Shown piece after piece: positions 1-13,700 of a DNA stretch of 64,000 bases; position 1 is the stretch's first letter; each line of letters opens with the position of its first letter. The notes under the pieces are model-generated. The model searched no databases, was not told the origin of the DNA, and saw only the letters and a program-made list of their open reading frames with translations. The translations under genes were made by a program, and so were the position numbers. This DNA is from Ceratopteris richardii. Lineage: Eukaryota > Streptophyta > Polypodiopsida > Polypodiales > Pteridaceae. The stretch covers positions 79,668,778 to 79,732,777 of the forward strand of contig CM035416.1 in NCBI GenBank assembly GCA_020310875.1, read 5' to 3'.

Positions 1-150
1 TCTATACCTTCATAAGCTCATAGTCATCAAAACTTAAAGGAGAAACCAACAACCAAAGGAAGAAACTACACAAAAATAACATCAAAATATGCCATGAAAA
101 GTACAAACAAATAAGAAAGCCAATCCAAAGTGAACAAGAATAAATAAACA

Positions 151-182
<32 letters not shown>

Positions 183-1145
183 AACACATACACACACATA
201 TATAATAAAGAATTTCAGTAAACAAAACATTAGAAAAAAGGAAATATATATATAAATAAATAAAATAAAAAAAATAAAAATTGAACCCATAATATAGAGT
301 CAAACACAACAACAACAAAACATATACATATTATAAAAAAACAAAATTAAAGATAATAAATAGAAATAAAAAACTTTGAAACAATTTTTTTTATAAATAG
401 ATTTTTTTAATAATGATAAAAAATAAAAATAAAACTAAGAATTCAAAAAAGAGAAATTATAATTGAAAACGGTAAAGGATAAAGTAGAATTAAATTTTAA
501 AATAAGCAAATGGAAAACAAGAAGAAGAAATAATGATAATGATATCAAATAAGATAAACAAAAGAAACAATAACAAAAGCAAAACAAAAAGGTGCATCTT
601 CAACTCCTCTAGTCCAAAACAAGAAGTATCAGAATTTAGACTTTATCATGCATAGCTTGGATAAATAGCTATGACACCCCTACTCATGTCATATGTGCCC
701 TACAGTAGGTAAAGTCTTTAGTAAAGAGTCCTCAAATAAAGTCAATAAGCTTAGTTTCTATCACTTCCGTAAGTGAAGGACAAACTCAGCCATGATAAAA
801 TCTTGCACAAAGAACAAACGACTAATAATAATCATCATCATAAATATAGTAATAATAATAATCACACAACTATAAAATAAAAAGACAAATTAAAAAATAA
901 ATAAATAATAATAATCAAACGAAGAAATGAGAAAAAAAAATATTATTATTATTATTATTATTATTTATACTAAATAAAAAATCCCAAAATATATATAGAA
1001 ATAAAAAATAAATAAAAAGAAAAAGAAAAACTAAAAAAAAAATAAAAAATGAACACAAAGATTACAATAAACCTATCAATAAAGAGTGCCCCAAAAAAAC
1101 TATCTATCTACCTATCTCCCTATCTGTCCATCTATCTATCTATCT
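1..1145. repeat. A/T-rich low-complexity DNA with simple repeats
   Basis: Almost pure A/T sequence with (AT)n near 158-183, (TTA)n near 940-965 and (TATC)n near 1101-1144. The reading frames here are short and consist of repeats of Tyr, Ile and Phe, as expected from simple repeats. I see no gene. Confidence 0.85.
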
Positions 1146-1334
1146 TGTTGTGTGTGGATATACAGCTGGATAGATAGATGAACAGATATAAATACTTGTG
1201 TGTGTTCACGCATTTTGACACATTTTGACCGTGTGCGTTTAAATTTATACAAGCATACATACACACATTCACACACGTGTAAAAGATGAGCATGGAAGCT
1301 TGCATACTAATTGGCTAAGGATGCATTATTATGA

Positions 1335-1468
1335 GTCTGTATTTATTCTGAATATCATACAACGTCCCAAGGCTTGTGCTCTTTATACGAAGTATCAATG
1401 CGTCTGCTTTTATTCTTGATATTCTAGAATGTCCCAAGGCTTCTGTTGTTTATAGGAAGCATCAATGG
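1335..1468. repeat. Imperfect 67-bp tandem duplication, two units
   Basis: The segment 1335-1401 is repeated at 1402-1468. Both units start GTCTG, share GTCCCAAGGCTT in the middle and end ATCAATG. They differ at roughly a quarter of positions, so the duplication is old. Confidence 0.8.
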
Positions 1469-2169
1469 CAATAAGCAATAAACATGATGTTTTTTTCATG
1501 CCGGCAATGTAAAGATCCGCAGATATTAGAAGAGAATCACTGCTTCAGTTCTCTCATGGTCATAGCATAAAATCACATGTGAGTTCGCTTCATGTTAATA
1601 CATCATCATTCACTACTTCATAAATATATTCAGATACCTCTACATAAATGTTCATATCCCTCCAGAATTATGACTTGTTTGAACCTCATTCAAACATTGT
1701 AAACAACACATTGACAAACATACAGATCTGTTAAGCATCGAGTATGTGTGTGCGCAAGCACAAATCGACGAGTGGGGGACATTCGTGATGGCAAGAAAGG
1801 TTACTCGATTGCAGTTTGCACCGCTTGACTTGTTACGTACTCTTATGTAAGAACTGTACAGGCTTTAAATGTTGATTTTTCGGTCTTCTAAAAACGTAGG
1901 CTTGTGTAACTTGACCTCCCATCGAAGATACAGAAGAAGCTGCGGAAAAAGAAACCACTTACGCAAGGGCGGATGAGTTCGACCACTCTGATCAACCTTT
2001 CTGAGAAACTAGATCGTCAAGGCAAAGGGCGAAAGGTAGCCCAGCAGAAACGGAAAAGGATTGATTGTGAAGAACACGGCACACGTTCTTGCCAGCGCCC
2101 GGGACCTAGCAGAAAAGTAACCAAACTAACAGAACAGTGGCAAATATTATACAGGAATGAGGTGCAGAC
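1469..2169. other. Non-coding spacer, nothing recognised
   Basis: There is a 66-codon frame at 1973-2173 on the plus strand. It is basic, has no recognisable domain and lacks convincing flanking signals. I do not call it a gene. Confidence 0.5.
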
Positions 2170-2900
2170 TTAGTGATCTGCTACAACAGGAGACAGCCTC
2201 CACGAATGAAACGCAGAGTGAATCTGCTGCAGCGGAGAACAGCCTACGGGAATGAGATGGAAATGCAGCAAATATGCTCTATACGATTTGATTGCCTTCA
2301 CGAAAAACATGTACCTTTGTTTGCTCTGGTTGACTAAGGAGTCCATCTCTTTTGCTTTTTTACTCACAAAAAGCATATCACAAACAGATTAGAGGAGATA
2401 CAAAGCATGTTCATGAACTTTTTATCCTCATCATACATTTTAGCTTTATCTCCACTCGAACTATAAATGGCTGAACTTGGAACACTCTTATGTCTTTTGA
2501 TTCTCTTGCCTCGCAAGTTTAGGTGGAATAAACTTTGGGAAAATTTCCAAAGTTGACTTTGCATCTCCCTCTCCATATCTTCCATAGAGCCTCCCTTCTC
2601 ATAGCATCCCAAAGGGTTTTTGAATGATCAATCACCTCGCCCAAGATCAATTGTTATTAAGAGATATTTTTGCCTATTTGAGAGACCCTTTGAACATTGC
2701 ATCAAGCATTTTTACTCTCAAGACACGCCAAAAAAAGAGGTGTCCAAATGTCCTCCATCTCCTTGAGTCATCTTACACCATGGGGGAATATTACATAGCG
2801 TGTGGGATTCGGCATTGTTTTGAATGCCTAGATGGGAAATTTATGGACGAATTTCCTTTTTCAACTTTTTCAAAGGGTGCAAAAGGGATTGAAATTTGAA
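2170..2900 (-). pseudogene. Probable decayed LINE ORF2 3' end
   Basis: Read on the minus strand, short phrases spread over several frames resemble the tail of plant LINE ORF2 proteins downstream of the zf-RVT finger. Examples are WDAMRREALWKIWRG and, further upstream, KEMEDIWTPLFLACL. No frame stays open over the whole stretch. If correct, this is a neutral remnant with many frameshifts and stops. The assignment rests on motif resemblance only and could be wrong. Confidence 0.35.
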
Positions 2901-3329
2901 TTGTTGCAGATTTCCATGCATGGAGAGAGAGAGAGACAGAGAGATAGAGCGCATAGAGAGATGGGCACATTCATGCACGTGTGTGCGAAGAATGTTGGAC
3001 TTGTACAAAAAAGTAAGTGATATAGCAGAAAGAAAGAGACAAGTAATTAACATAGTACTAGGCATAAATTTATCCCACAAATGCTTTGTCGAGTATGTCT
3101 CAATGCATGTGTATCTATAAGCAAATTCTATCAATAAAACTAACTTTTCTGTTCGAATAAATCATAAGAACAAAAAGTTGTTTATTATTTTTCCAAAAAG
3201 CACCATAAAAGTAATTCATATATCTATGTATAGAAAAACATGCACATACCTATATTTCAAAATAATAATAAGTTTATGAGTGATCGGCCCTTCAAATACA
3301 AAGGTTTCTTTTACAAAAAATATATAATC
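2901..3329. other. Spacer 5' of the first Copia fossil
   Basis: Contains a short GA-rich tract (about 2922-2950). Its last ~70 bases (3260-3329) resemble 5602-5672 beyond the element. No gene seen. Confidence 0.6.
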
Positions 3330-5540
3330 TGTTGATATATTTAGGTAGTGATGTGTGTGAACACACTAGGACTATCAGGGAACTTTTTTTCTCTTTAAGA
3401 GGTTTTTTTCCCATCTTGTATATATGCCTATATCCCTAATGGGTTACTTATCTTTGTACATTTTAGTGGTAATACATTCAATATTGTGTGTTGTGCTCCA
3501 AGCTTCTTCTTCTTCCTTGTGTTGTTCGCATGCTTCCACAAACCTCAAATTCCAACAATTGGTATCAGAGCATGTCGTCACTTCATCTAGGGCATCATTA
3601 ACACCTCTCCAATCACAGTCTCAGAGTCACACAAAATTTGGTGAGCATACTCACGGTGATTAGGAAATCAAAACAGCTTCGCTCTATGGTGCCGAAATCG
3701 CGATCTAAGATAGCTTCGGCCTCTAAATGCACTATCACAGTGCTTGTGTAGGCTATTTCATCGTTTTGTGCCAAAGATATATACAAGTTTCGGTTCACCA
3801 GTATAAGCATCTCGAAGTCTGCTACAGGTTTAGCAAAACTCAATAGGGTAGTTTTGTTCAACTTTTTTTGAGATACAATCAATTTTCTGCATCAGGGTAT
3901 TTTAATCAATGGCTATGGATGAAAGTAGTGAGTGATATATTCTATATGTTGGTTGTTGAGGATAAGTTGGACGGTACCAATTACCCATTGTGGGCTTATA
4001 TGATGCATCATGTATTGTTTGCAAAAGAACTGTGGAATATTGTGCAGGGTGTTGAAAAACATCCTATTACACGTGCAAACACAGTTGTTGAAGATGATGC
4101 AGATGGCATTGAAGATGATGATATTCTTCATGTTCCTGTTTATGTTGTGGTTCTTGTTGCAGCTATTGCAGAGCAAATTTGTTGGGATGGCAGATATGCT
4201 CAAGCACATGCATTGATAGCCTTCTTTATCAAACATGTCATTATTCCTCACATTCGCTCTTGCAGAATAGCTAAGGATGCTTGGGATACACTTACCACAT
4301 TGTACCAGACTAGGAATGAGGCTCGTGTTGCTTACCTCCGAAAACAGTTGGAGAGTGAGCATATGAATGAAGGTGATTCTATGGACATTTTTCTAACAAA
4401 GATCAAAGATTTGAACGAACAATTAATTTCTGTTGATGAAGTCTTGCCTAACAGTTCACTTGTCCAGGCTGTTTTGAATGGTTTTCCTGATTCATACCAG
4501 AGTTTTGCTTCTACTCTTTGTTTGATTATGAAAGAAATCCAAATGCCTTAGCATTTGAGGAGTTAGTCTCATTTCTATTGTAGGAAGATCAGTCTAGGCA
4601 GAATAGGTCCATTATGTGTGTTGTAGATCAAGCTTTCCTGGCTAGTCAGAAGTGATAAGAAAACAGAAAAGCAAAAATTGTTTTGTAATTACTTTAAAGC
4701 AAATGATCATGTCATAAAGAATTGTGCAAAACTAGTTGCAAAAGAGGCAAAGGAAAAAGAGGTTGGAATGGTTGTTGCAAAGGCCTCTACATCGAAAACA
4801 GAGTCTGCTTATCTATAAAGATGGGGTGTTTGTTACTGTTTGCAGTTTTTACCCATCTTCTCCTAAACAATGTATGTTTGCAGTAGACTCAGATGTTTGG
4901 TACTTTGATAGTGGGGCAACCAAACATATTACCTCGCAGCACAGTTTCTTCACTTCACTTGAGTCTACCCCTACAGGGAATACTGTCACATGCATCAACG
5001 ACTCCTCTTATCCTATCATGGGAGTTGGTAAGATCATTCTAACTACTGCTGATGGTAGTTCTTTTACATTGTTGGATGCTTTATTTGTCCCAAGGATCAA
5101 GAATAATATTTTATTAGTTTCAGCTTTAGCCAAGATTGGCTTGATTGTGAAATTTGTTGATGACAGATGTGCAATTCATGATCTGTCAAATGGCGATGTC
5201 ATTATTGCTTCTGGTGTTTTATGTCATGGGCTCTATAAGCTCATAGACTATGAAAGATCTGTGAACGATTTAGCATGTGCAAGACATGATTCTCACACTA
5301 TACCAGATGCAAAGCTTTGGCATGCACACTTTGGTCATCTGAATTTTGCTAGTTTGCTACACCTACACTTTAGGAGGTTTTTTCCCCTCGGCTTGTATAT
5401 ATGCCTATAGCCCTCACGGGTTACTTATCTTTGTACATTCTAGTTGTAATACATTCAATATTGTCTGTTGTGCTCCAAGCTTCTTCTTCTTCTTCTTCCT
5501 TGTGTTGTTCGCATGCTTTCCTAGACCTCAAACTTCAACA
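3330..5540 (+). mobile_element. Copia LTR retrotransposon fossil CopA-1
   Basis: The 5' LTR is 3330-3557 (TGTTGATATAT... to ...TTCCAACA), followed by a primer site TTGGTATCAGAGC matching initiator-Met tRNA. Part of a second LTR ends at 5540. The 5-bp TAATC at 3325-3329 recurs at 5541-5545 and is the target-site duplication, so this is one insertion. Inside are a Copia gag region (about 3868-4551), a protease stretch with YFDSGATKHIT near 4900-4935, and a gag-pre-integrase stretch with LWHAHFGHLNFASLL near 5310-5360. Integrase, reverse transcriptase and RNase H are not represented. Broken, several breaks. Its LTR clearly differs from its relatives in this window, so it is not recent. Confidence 0.85.
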
Positions 5541-5832
5541 TAATCTCAAGTGGCTATAAGATGTCCACATCTTTGTTATCCTTGAAGTCGTAGATGTGCA
5601 AGATAATAATAAATTTGTGAGTGGCTAATGTTTCAAATACAAGGGTTCTTGTAACAAAAAATATACCATTTCAATTGACTATCAGATATCCATGTCTTCC
5701 TCTATCTGTCAATCATAATGTGGTCAATGTCACAATTATGCAACAAATAGAATAAACAACATGTAAGAAATTCAATAATTTCGTAGATGATAACATGCCC
5801 ATAGTTGAAAAGCAACTTACTTTAGTTTACAT
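5541..5832. other. Spacer between two Copia fossils
   Basis: Non-coding. The segment 5602-5672 resembles 3260-3329, the sequence just before CopA-1. No gene seen. Confidence 0.6.
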
Positions 5833-8255
5833 TGTTGATATATTTTGGTAGTGATGTGTGAACACACTCGGATTGCCGGGGCACTTTTTTCCCTCTTTAA
5901 GAGGTTTTTTCCCTAGCTTGTATATATGCCTATAACCATAATGGGTCACTTATCTTTGTATATTGTCTTGGTAATACATTCAGTATTGTGTGTTGTGCTT
6001 CAAGCTTCTTCATCTTTCTTGTTTTGTTTGTGTGCTTCCATAGACCTCAAACTCCAACAATTGGCATTAGAGAAAGTCACTGCTTCATCTAGGTCATTGT
6101 CGACACCTCTCCGATCACAATCTAAGAATCGCACAAAAATTGGTGAGCATATTCAAGGCAATTAGGAGTTCAAAATAGCTTTGCTATGTGGTGTCAAAAT
6201 TGTGATATGAGCCATTTTTGGCCTCCAAACACACTATCACAGTGCCTATGCATGCAGTTTCATTGTTTTGTGCCAAACATATATAGAAGTTTTGGTTCGT
6301 TAGTATAAGCACCTCAAAGTCTGCTATAGGCTTACCATAACTCGACAAGGTAGTTCTGTTCAACTTTTTGAGATACAATCATTTTTTTGCATCAAGGAAT
6401 TTTAGTCGTGGCCATGGCTGAAAGTAGTGATGTATTTCATATGTTGGCTATTGAGGATAAGTTGAATGGTGCCAATTACCCATTATGGGCATATATGATG
6501 CATCATGTATTGGTTGCAAAAGGACTATGCGATATTGTGTAGGATGTTGAAAAATGTCCTACGACAATTGTAAATACAATTACTGAAGGTGATGTGGATG
6601 TCTTTGAAGATGATGTTCTTCATGTTCCTATTTGTGTTGCAGTTCCTGCTCCACCTATTGTAGAGCAAATTCCTTGGGATGGCAGAGATTCTCACACACA
6701 TGCATTGATAGCCTTGTCTGTCAAACATTCCATTATTCCTCATATTTGCTCTTGCAAAACAGCAAAGGATGCTTGGGATACACTTACCACTTTATACTAG
6801 GGAAGGAATGAGGCTCGTGTTGCTTACCTTCGAAAACACGTGGAGAGTGAGCACATGAATGAAGGAGATTCCATTGACAGTTTTTTGACAAAGATCAAAG
6901 ATTTCAAGGAGAAGTTGATTTTTGTTGATGGAGTCTTGCCAAACAGTTCACTTGTGTAGACTGTTCTAAATTCTCTTCCATATTCATATCAAAGTTTTGC
7001 TTCTACTCTTCAATTGATTATGAAAGGAAATCCAAATGCCTTAACATCTGAATGCCCCTTCGGGGAGGAGTTAGTCTTTGTTTTATTGTAGGATGATCAG
7101 TCTAGGCAAAACAAGTCCATTATGCATGTTGCACATCCAGCTTTCCTGGCTAGTTAGAAGCGTCATGGCTAGTCAGAAGGGCAAAGGTAAATGGAGCTCA
7201 TCTACTCGTAAGGAGAAATATGATAATTCTGCACAATCAAAGAAGGATGACAAAGACGAGAAGAAAATAGAAAAGTAGAATTGTTTGCAAATATTGTAAA
7301 GGAAATGATCATGTCATAAAGAGTTGTTCAAAATTGGTTGCAAAAGAGATAAAGAAAAAAGAGGCTGGAATGGTTGTTGTAGAGGCCTCTACACCCAAAT
7401 TAGAGTCTGCAGATCTTGTGCAAAATGAAGAATGGCCATTTACGACTGTTTGCAATTATGACCCATCTTCTCATGAACAGTGTATGTTTGCAGTAGACTC
7501 TGGTGTTTGGTACTTTGATAGTGGGGAAACCAAACACATTACCTCATAGTGTAGTTTCTTCACTTCACGTGAGCATGCCTCTACACGGAATATTATCACA
7601 TGTGCCAACAACTCCTCTTATCCAATTATGGGAGTTGGTAAGATCATTCTAACAACAGTTGATGGTAGTTCTTTTACATTGTTTGATGGTTTATTTGTGC
7701 CACATATTAGGAAAAAATTGTTATCACTTCAGTATTAACCAAGTTTGACTTAGTTGTGAAATTTATTGATGAAAGATGTATAGTTCATGATCTGTCAAAT
7801 GGCCACATCATTATTGCTTCTGGCATTTTATGTCGTGGGTTCTATGAGCTCATAAATTATGGAAAATTTGTGAATGATTCAACATGTGTAATTCAAGATT
7901 CTCAGGCTATGTCAAATGCAAAGCTTTGGCACGCACGCTTTGATCATTTGAATCTTGCTAGTTTGTTATGCCTGTAGAAATCTGAAATGGTGTCCTCTTT
8001 TCCCAAACTTAAGGCACCTCATAAACATGTCTCTCAAGGCTGTATTTTGGCAAAATGAAGCATTCCTCCTTCCCAAAAGATGGTTCAATTTGAGCTACTC
8101 AGAAGTTGTAGCTTGTTCACAATGATGTTTGTTGTCCTATGCAGACACCTTCTTTTGGGAACTACCTTTGCTTCGTGACTTTCATTGATGATTTTTCTAG
8201 GCATGCATGGGTGTATCCACTGAAAGCATAAGTCCAAGGTGTTTATGTGCTTCAA
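5833..8255 (+). mobile_element. Copia LTR retrotransposon fossil CopA-2
   Basis: Same family and orientation as CopA-1. The LTR is 5833-6059, followed by a diverged tRNA-Met primer site. Gag spans about 6416-7110, protease with VWYFDSG lies near 7500-7550, gag-pre-integrase about 7756-7977, and the start of the integrase core about 7980-8255 (phrases such as HAWVYPLKA). It stops where the LARD-like element begins, and no 3' LTR is seen. Broken, many breaks, old. Confidence 0.8.
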
Positions 8256-8903
8256 ACCACCAAGCTGCTGATAGGTAAGTCTTCTCCATAAGTAAGAGTG
8301 TGAGCACAATCTTCTCTAAGAAGAACTCCATGGCTGCTCATAAAGTACACCATGGATGCTCCATGAGTGCTAGAGCACCACCTCCTCAAATAGAGTCCAA
8401 AGTTGGTGTTAGCTTTGGCGTGGGATGTCTTTAAAAGTGACCCAAGACTCTAATTTATAGGCATCAAGATCTCATGCGATCAAATAAGGAATAAAGCTAC
8501 TTTTAGCGTAAAAAATTAAGGATCATTGTTTTTTATAAAACTCATCGCAAATTTTATAAGCTTTTGCTTTATTTTGATTTAATCGTTAAAAGTTCTTTCT
8601 GACGTGCTTTTTCACACCTCTGACCACCTCATGAATGATCTGAAAACATTTTTATGACCTCCAAGCTAAGAGTTATCAAATGAGGTAAAAACCTTAAATT
8701 AGTAGAAAATTAGGATTAGGGTTTTCTCCCAAATCTGGTCTCTGATGACTTCATCTCATATACCATTAGAAAGATCTCTTCAAGCTCTACAAGATAGGCT
8801 CATAAAATTTTTACCCAAATTTTGTGCCAAAAATGACTAAGTACCAAAATTAGGGTTTTTGCCATAATAGGATTTTGGACTGATGTGACATTGTTTTCCA
8901 ACA
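8256..8903 (-). repeat. Left (3') LTR of the LARD-like element
   Basis: Direct repeat of 18661-19306. It ends ...TTTTCCAACA on the plus strand and is followed by the polypurine tract. It joins CopA-2 integrase sequence on its left. Confidence 0.8.
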
Positions 8904-9617
8904 ATCCCCCCTGCAATGTCATATTGGTACAAACTAAACTGGATATGTAACTTCATTCATCTTTAAACTAACATAAGCTTCAAACTTGTCCTCCAGAATT
9001 GACCTTCAAACTTTATCTTCAAAAGTCTTCTTCAAAACTGAATTTGAACTTCTTCAAACTTCAAAGAATTTGAATTTGCTGAATATGAACCATAATACCT
9101 GAGAAAATATGCAAACTAGATATCCAATAGTGTTAGCATACATCAAGCAATCATTGCTTGACAACATATCTAGCATGTATTGACTTTGAATCTGCTATCT
9201 CCTGTCTTCTCAAACCTATAAGCATACACTAGGATCCACATATTTGCATTTACCTTAAGAAAGATTTCTCAACGTACTTCTGTTGTGTCATGTAGATACA
9301 CTAAACAAAATTAGAAGTTGAATCCATCCTGGGACTTGTGACTGACAACTCACAACTTAGTGTATTATGAACACTAGCTAGTTCATCTCTGACTGTACTC
9401 AACTCAACTCATGAGAGTCTCACCTAAATTTCATAATTACGATATCATCTTGTCTTCTTCCTTGTTCTATCTATACTTCATACCTGTTTCCTTCAGAATC
9501 TGGTATAATCATATATGTGCGCACTTCATAAGTAACATACCTCTTTGTAATATCAAGCTTCTCTTCAATAGAACTCTAGAACTTTCTCCCGAATAGGAAC
9601 ACCTAACAGGAACTTTC

Positions 9618-10719
9618 TGTTGAGAGTGATGGATGGATGCACTCAGGAAATTAGTTGGTGCTGCAAAACCTGCTTCACACCTGCCCTCTTTTCTTTCCAG
9701 ATATGCTTAGTACCCAAGTTTAGCTTCCTAATGACATAAAGAAACCATATATGTGCTTTGGAAATGATTTGGGTAATGACCAAATCAAAACAGATAACTT
9801 GGTACTTCACAAATCAAACAAAACCTTTTATTCCTGTAATGATACCTGCTCAGACTTTTACTCAGTGTGTCCAGCACACTTAAAATTGGCACAATTCCTT
9901 TTGGGAGTAACAATGTACCTTAGTAAGCTACCAATCACAAGTGGAATCACTTCAATTGACTAACTATGCTCAGAGAAATAAGTTTAGCAAAATTATATCT
10001 ACCCCTGATTTTTCAGGAACTCTGCAGACAAATACCAGTGAGCACCTCGACTTGATTTTCTCCCAAATGGCTGAATGGAATCCTTTGAAATTTTGTATGC
10101 TTGTAGTAGACTTTGAGCTGGTTCCAATGAGCTATAGAACTCTTGATTTGGTTCAGTAGATCCAGAGCAATGCTTCTTTGAAGTTGACAGACTTGAAGTA
10201 GGTGACTCAGACAAAACAGAGATGATGAATGTATACTTCTATTGATATATGTGTTTGTACAATCTCATTAGCTTGCCAAGCAGAGCTATATGAGGTATTG
10301 TGGTGTTGGCTATGGAGTAACCTTCACACACAATGAATTACAAAGGAATTTGGCCTCGGGAAGTGAGCTAGAATGATAGTACTACCCGCGACTTTTTGAT
10401 TGTACATTTTATAGAAGTTTTGAGATCATTTGAATTTGAAATTCAAACTTAGGCTCCCTTGAATCTCTCCTCTAAAAGTGGGGAGATATTCTCTCCATCT
10501 CAACAATCAAAAATCCACGACTCTAGTGGTAGGTAAGTGACTTAAAGTGATTACACCCAAATGACAAGTCACTTATACTTTTACAAGGGGTAAGAAGTAG
10601 AAACACATAAGCATATGTTCATGTGAGCTTTGCCTTAAGTAATGCCTTGATAAAGAACTTTATCCATGCTAATCTTCCAAGGGTCCAAGCCAATGTGTGT
10701 AGGCTTGTTTGCACCAACA
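9618..10719 (-). repeat. 3' LTR of CopB
   Basis: The segment 9840-10719 is almost identical to 14615-15494. It begins TGTTGGTGC on the minus strand and ends CTCTCAACA beside the CTTTC target duplication. Confidence 0.85.
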
Positions 10720-10760
10720 GCTCCCCCTCAAGCCAAACACTTTGGCTTAAGTCTTCTTCT

Positions 10761-13700
10761 TCATTCTTCAATTACTTCCTGCAATCCAATCATAGATTTG
10801 AATCTTCCTAGCTTGTTTCCATCCAATGCCTTGGTAAGTAAATCTGCACATTGCATATTAGTAGAAACATATGTCAATTGAATCTCTTTACTTAACAATT
10901 TCTCTCTCACATAGTGGTAATGAACCTCTATGTGTTTGGTTCTGGCATGATAAATTGGATTTGCTGCAAGGTGAAGAGAGCTAGTGTTATCTCCAAATAT
11001 AATAGGTGGTCTTGTGAATAGACCTAACTCTGTATATAGAAGCTTCAACCAGATTGCTTCTTGAGTAGCATTTGCAAGTCCTCTATACTCTGCTTCAGTG
11101 GATGACAATGCCACTGTAGGTTGCTTCTTAGCTGACCAAGAGATAGGCTTATCTCCTGCAAAACAAATGTACCCTGAGGTGCTCCTCCTATCATCCTTGC
11201 ATCCTGCCCAATCTGCATCTGAATAGACTTTAATATCAATGTCTGATGTGTAAGGAAAATACAAACCATGACTTTGAGTTCCCTTGAGGTACTTCAAGAT
11301 CTTCTTTGCTGCCTCTAGGTGAGGTATTCTAGGTTTGTGCATGAATTGACTAAGCACACTTACTCCATATGCTATGTCAATTCTTGTCAAGGTAGCATAG
11401 TTCAAACTACCCACAATACTTTGATATCCTGTAATGTCTTTGAGTTCTTCTCCTTCATAAGCACTTAGCTTTTGATTAACCTCCATTGGAGTAGTAGATA
11501 CCTTAGCATCCTGCAAGCCAAACTTCTTGACCATATCCTGTACATACTTCTTTTGAGTAATGTATATACCTGAGTTTGTATAGATCAATTCAAGACCTAG
11601 AAAATATTTTAGTAATCCAAGATCACTAATCTTGAATTCTTTCATCATCTGACCCTTGATGTGTCTAATCCCATTGACATCATTACCTGTAATGATGATG
11701 TCATCAACATAGACACATAAGTAAATTACCTCTGTATTACTTCTCTTTATGAATAGAGAAGTGTCTGCTTTGCTCATCACAAATCCTTGGTCTTGAAGGT
11801 AGGTGGTCAACCTGTAGTTCCATGCTCTAGGTGCCTGCTTCAAACCATAGAGAGCCTTCTTCAATTTACAAACATAATGTACCTTTCTTGGATCTTCATA
11901 GCCAGGTGGTTGTGACATGTAGACTTCTTCAGATATCCATCCATTTAGGAATGCATTCTTCACATCCAATTGGTACATGTTCCAATTCTTGGATGCAGCT
12001 ACACTCACCAATACTCTGATAGTTGGCATCTTGGCCACAGGAGAAAATGTCTCCTCATAATCAATGCCTTGGGTTTGTGCAAAACCCTTGGCCACCAACC
12101 TAGCTTTGTACCTGTTAATTGTCCCATCTGAATTCTTCTTCAATTTGTAGATCCATCTGGATCCAATTACCTTCATAGTCTCCTTCTTGGGTACCAAGTC
12201 CCAAGTATCACTCTCTTTTAGGGCTTCTATCTCCTCATCCATTGCTTCTCTCCATTCTGGCTTTGTAATTGCTTCTTCATAGGTACCTGGTTCTTCATTC
12301 AACAAATCTTTTGCAAGGTATACAGAATGTTTAGTTACAAGTGATGTGTCATACCCAAATCTGATAGGTTTCTTCTTCTCTCTCTGAGATCTTCTCATAG
12401 CTTGAGTGGAAGTTTCTGCCTTGTCCTCCAATTGCTTCATCTTCATCTTTCCTTTGGATTTCCAAGCCTTGAACTCTTCAAGGTTGATGGTATCATCATC
12501 TGAGCTTGAATCTTCTTGCTGTGTTGGCTCTTCCTTGGTAAGCTTTGGAAAATCTTCCTCCATGTCATAAGGTAGACTTACTTTCCTGCATTCATTCTCA
12601 TACCATGAGTCATTCTCATCAAATATGACATCTCTGCTTACCTTGAACCCTTTGTTTGTGGGGTTATAGAATCTGTATCCCTTTTGGTTCAAATCATAAC
12701 CAATGAAGATACATTTCTCTGCCTTTGGGTCTAGCTTTCCTCTTACCTGTGAAGGAATATGCACATATGCTACACATCCAAAGATTTTGCAGTGATCTAG
12801 AGAGGGTCTCTTACCATGCCATGCTTCATATGGTGTCATGCCATCAAGTGATTTGGATGGCAACCTATTGATGAGATAGGTGGCAGTGGACACACTCTCT
12901 GCCCATAGGTAATTTGGCAACTTTTTCTCATTGAGCATAGACCTAGTTGTTTCCACTATAAGTCTATTCCTTCTTTCTGCTACCCCATTTTGTTCAGGTG
13001 AGTATCTGGTAGTGATCTCCCTCTTGATGCCTCTTTCCTGCAAGAAATCTTCAAACTCATTGGAGAAGTATTCTCCTCCACCATCTGATCTTAACCTCTT
13101 CAAGCTTCTACCTGTTTGATTCTCAACAAGTGCAAGATACTTTTTGAAACAATTAAACACTTCATCTTTATGCTTCATAAAGTACAAAATGGTCCATCTG
13201 CTATAGTCATCAATGAAGGACACATAATACCTTGAACCAGAAATGGAAGGGTCCTTGCTAGGTCCCCAAACATCTGTGTGTACCAAGTCTAGGTAGTCTT
13301 CATGCATGAAACCTTTTCTTGAGTAGGGTAATCTGTGAGACTTACCAAATTGACATGATCCACATTTGTAAATCATGTGTTGCTTGGATACATTAGGTAT
13401 CCCAAGCACACACTGATCCCTGCACATTTGCTTGATAGTCCTTTCACCTATGTGCCCTAGTCTTGTATGCCATATCTCTAACTCTGAGAGTGTCTGATCC
13501 TTATAGTTATACAAAGCAATATTTTTTGTATCTTCTAGCTCAAATGTAAATAATCTACCTGATTTCTCCCCTTTGGCTATCCTCCTGAATCCTTGTTTTG
13601 GGTCCTCCACATATGCTCCATGTTGTGTGAATCTGACCTGCAAACCTTTCTCCACAATCTGACCAACACTCATCAAATTCTTAGTTATTGTTGGTACATA

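Noticed and set aside
2624-3134. Overlapping plus- and minus-strand frames of 62-97 codons
   Set aside because: They contradict one another, include GA-rich simple sequence, and the region reads better as a decayed LINE tail.
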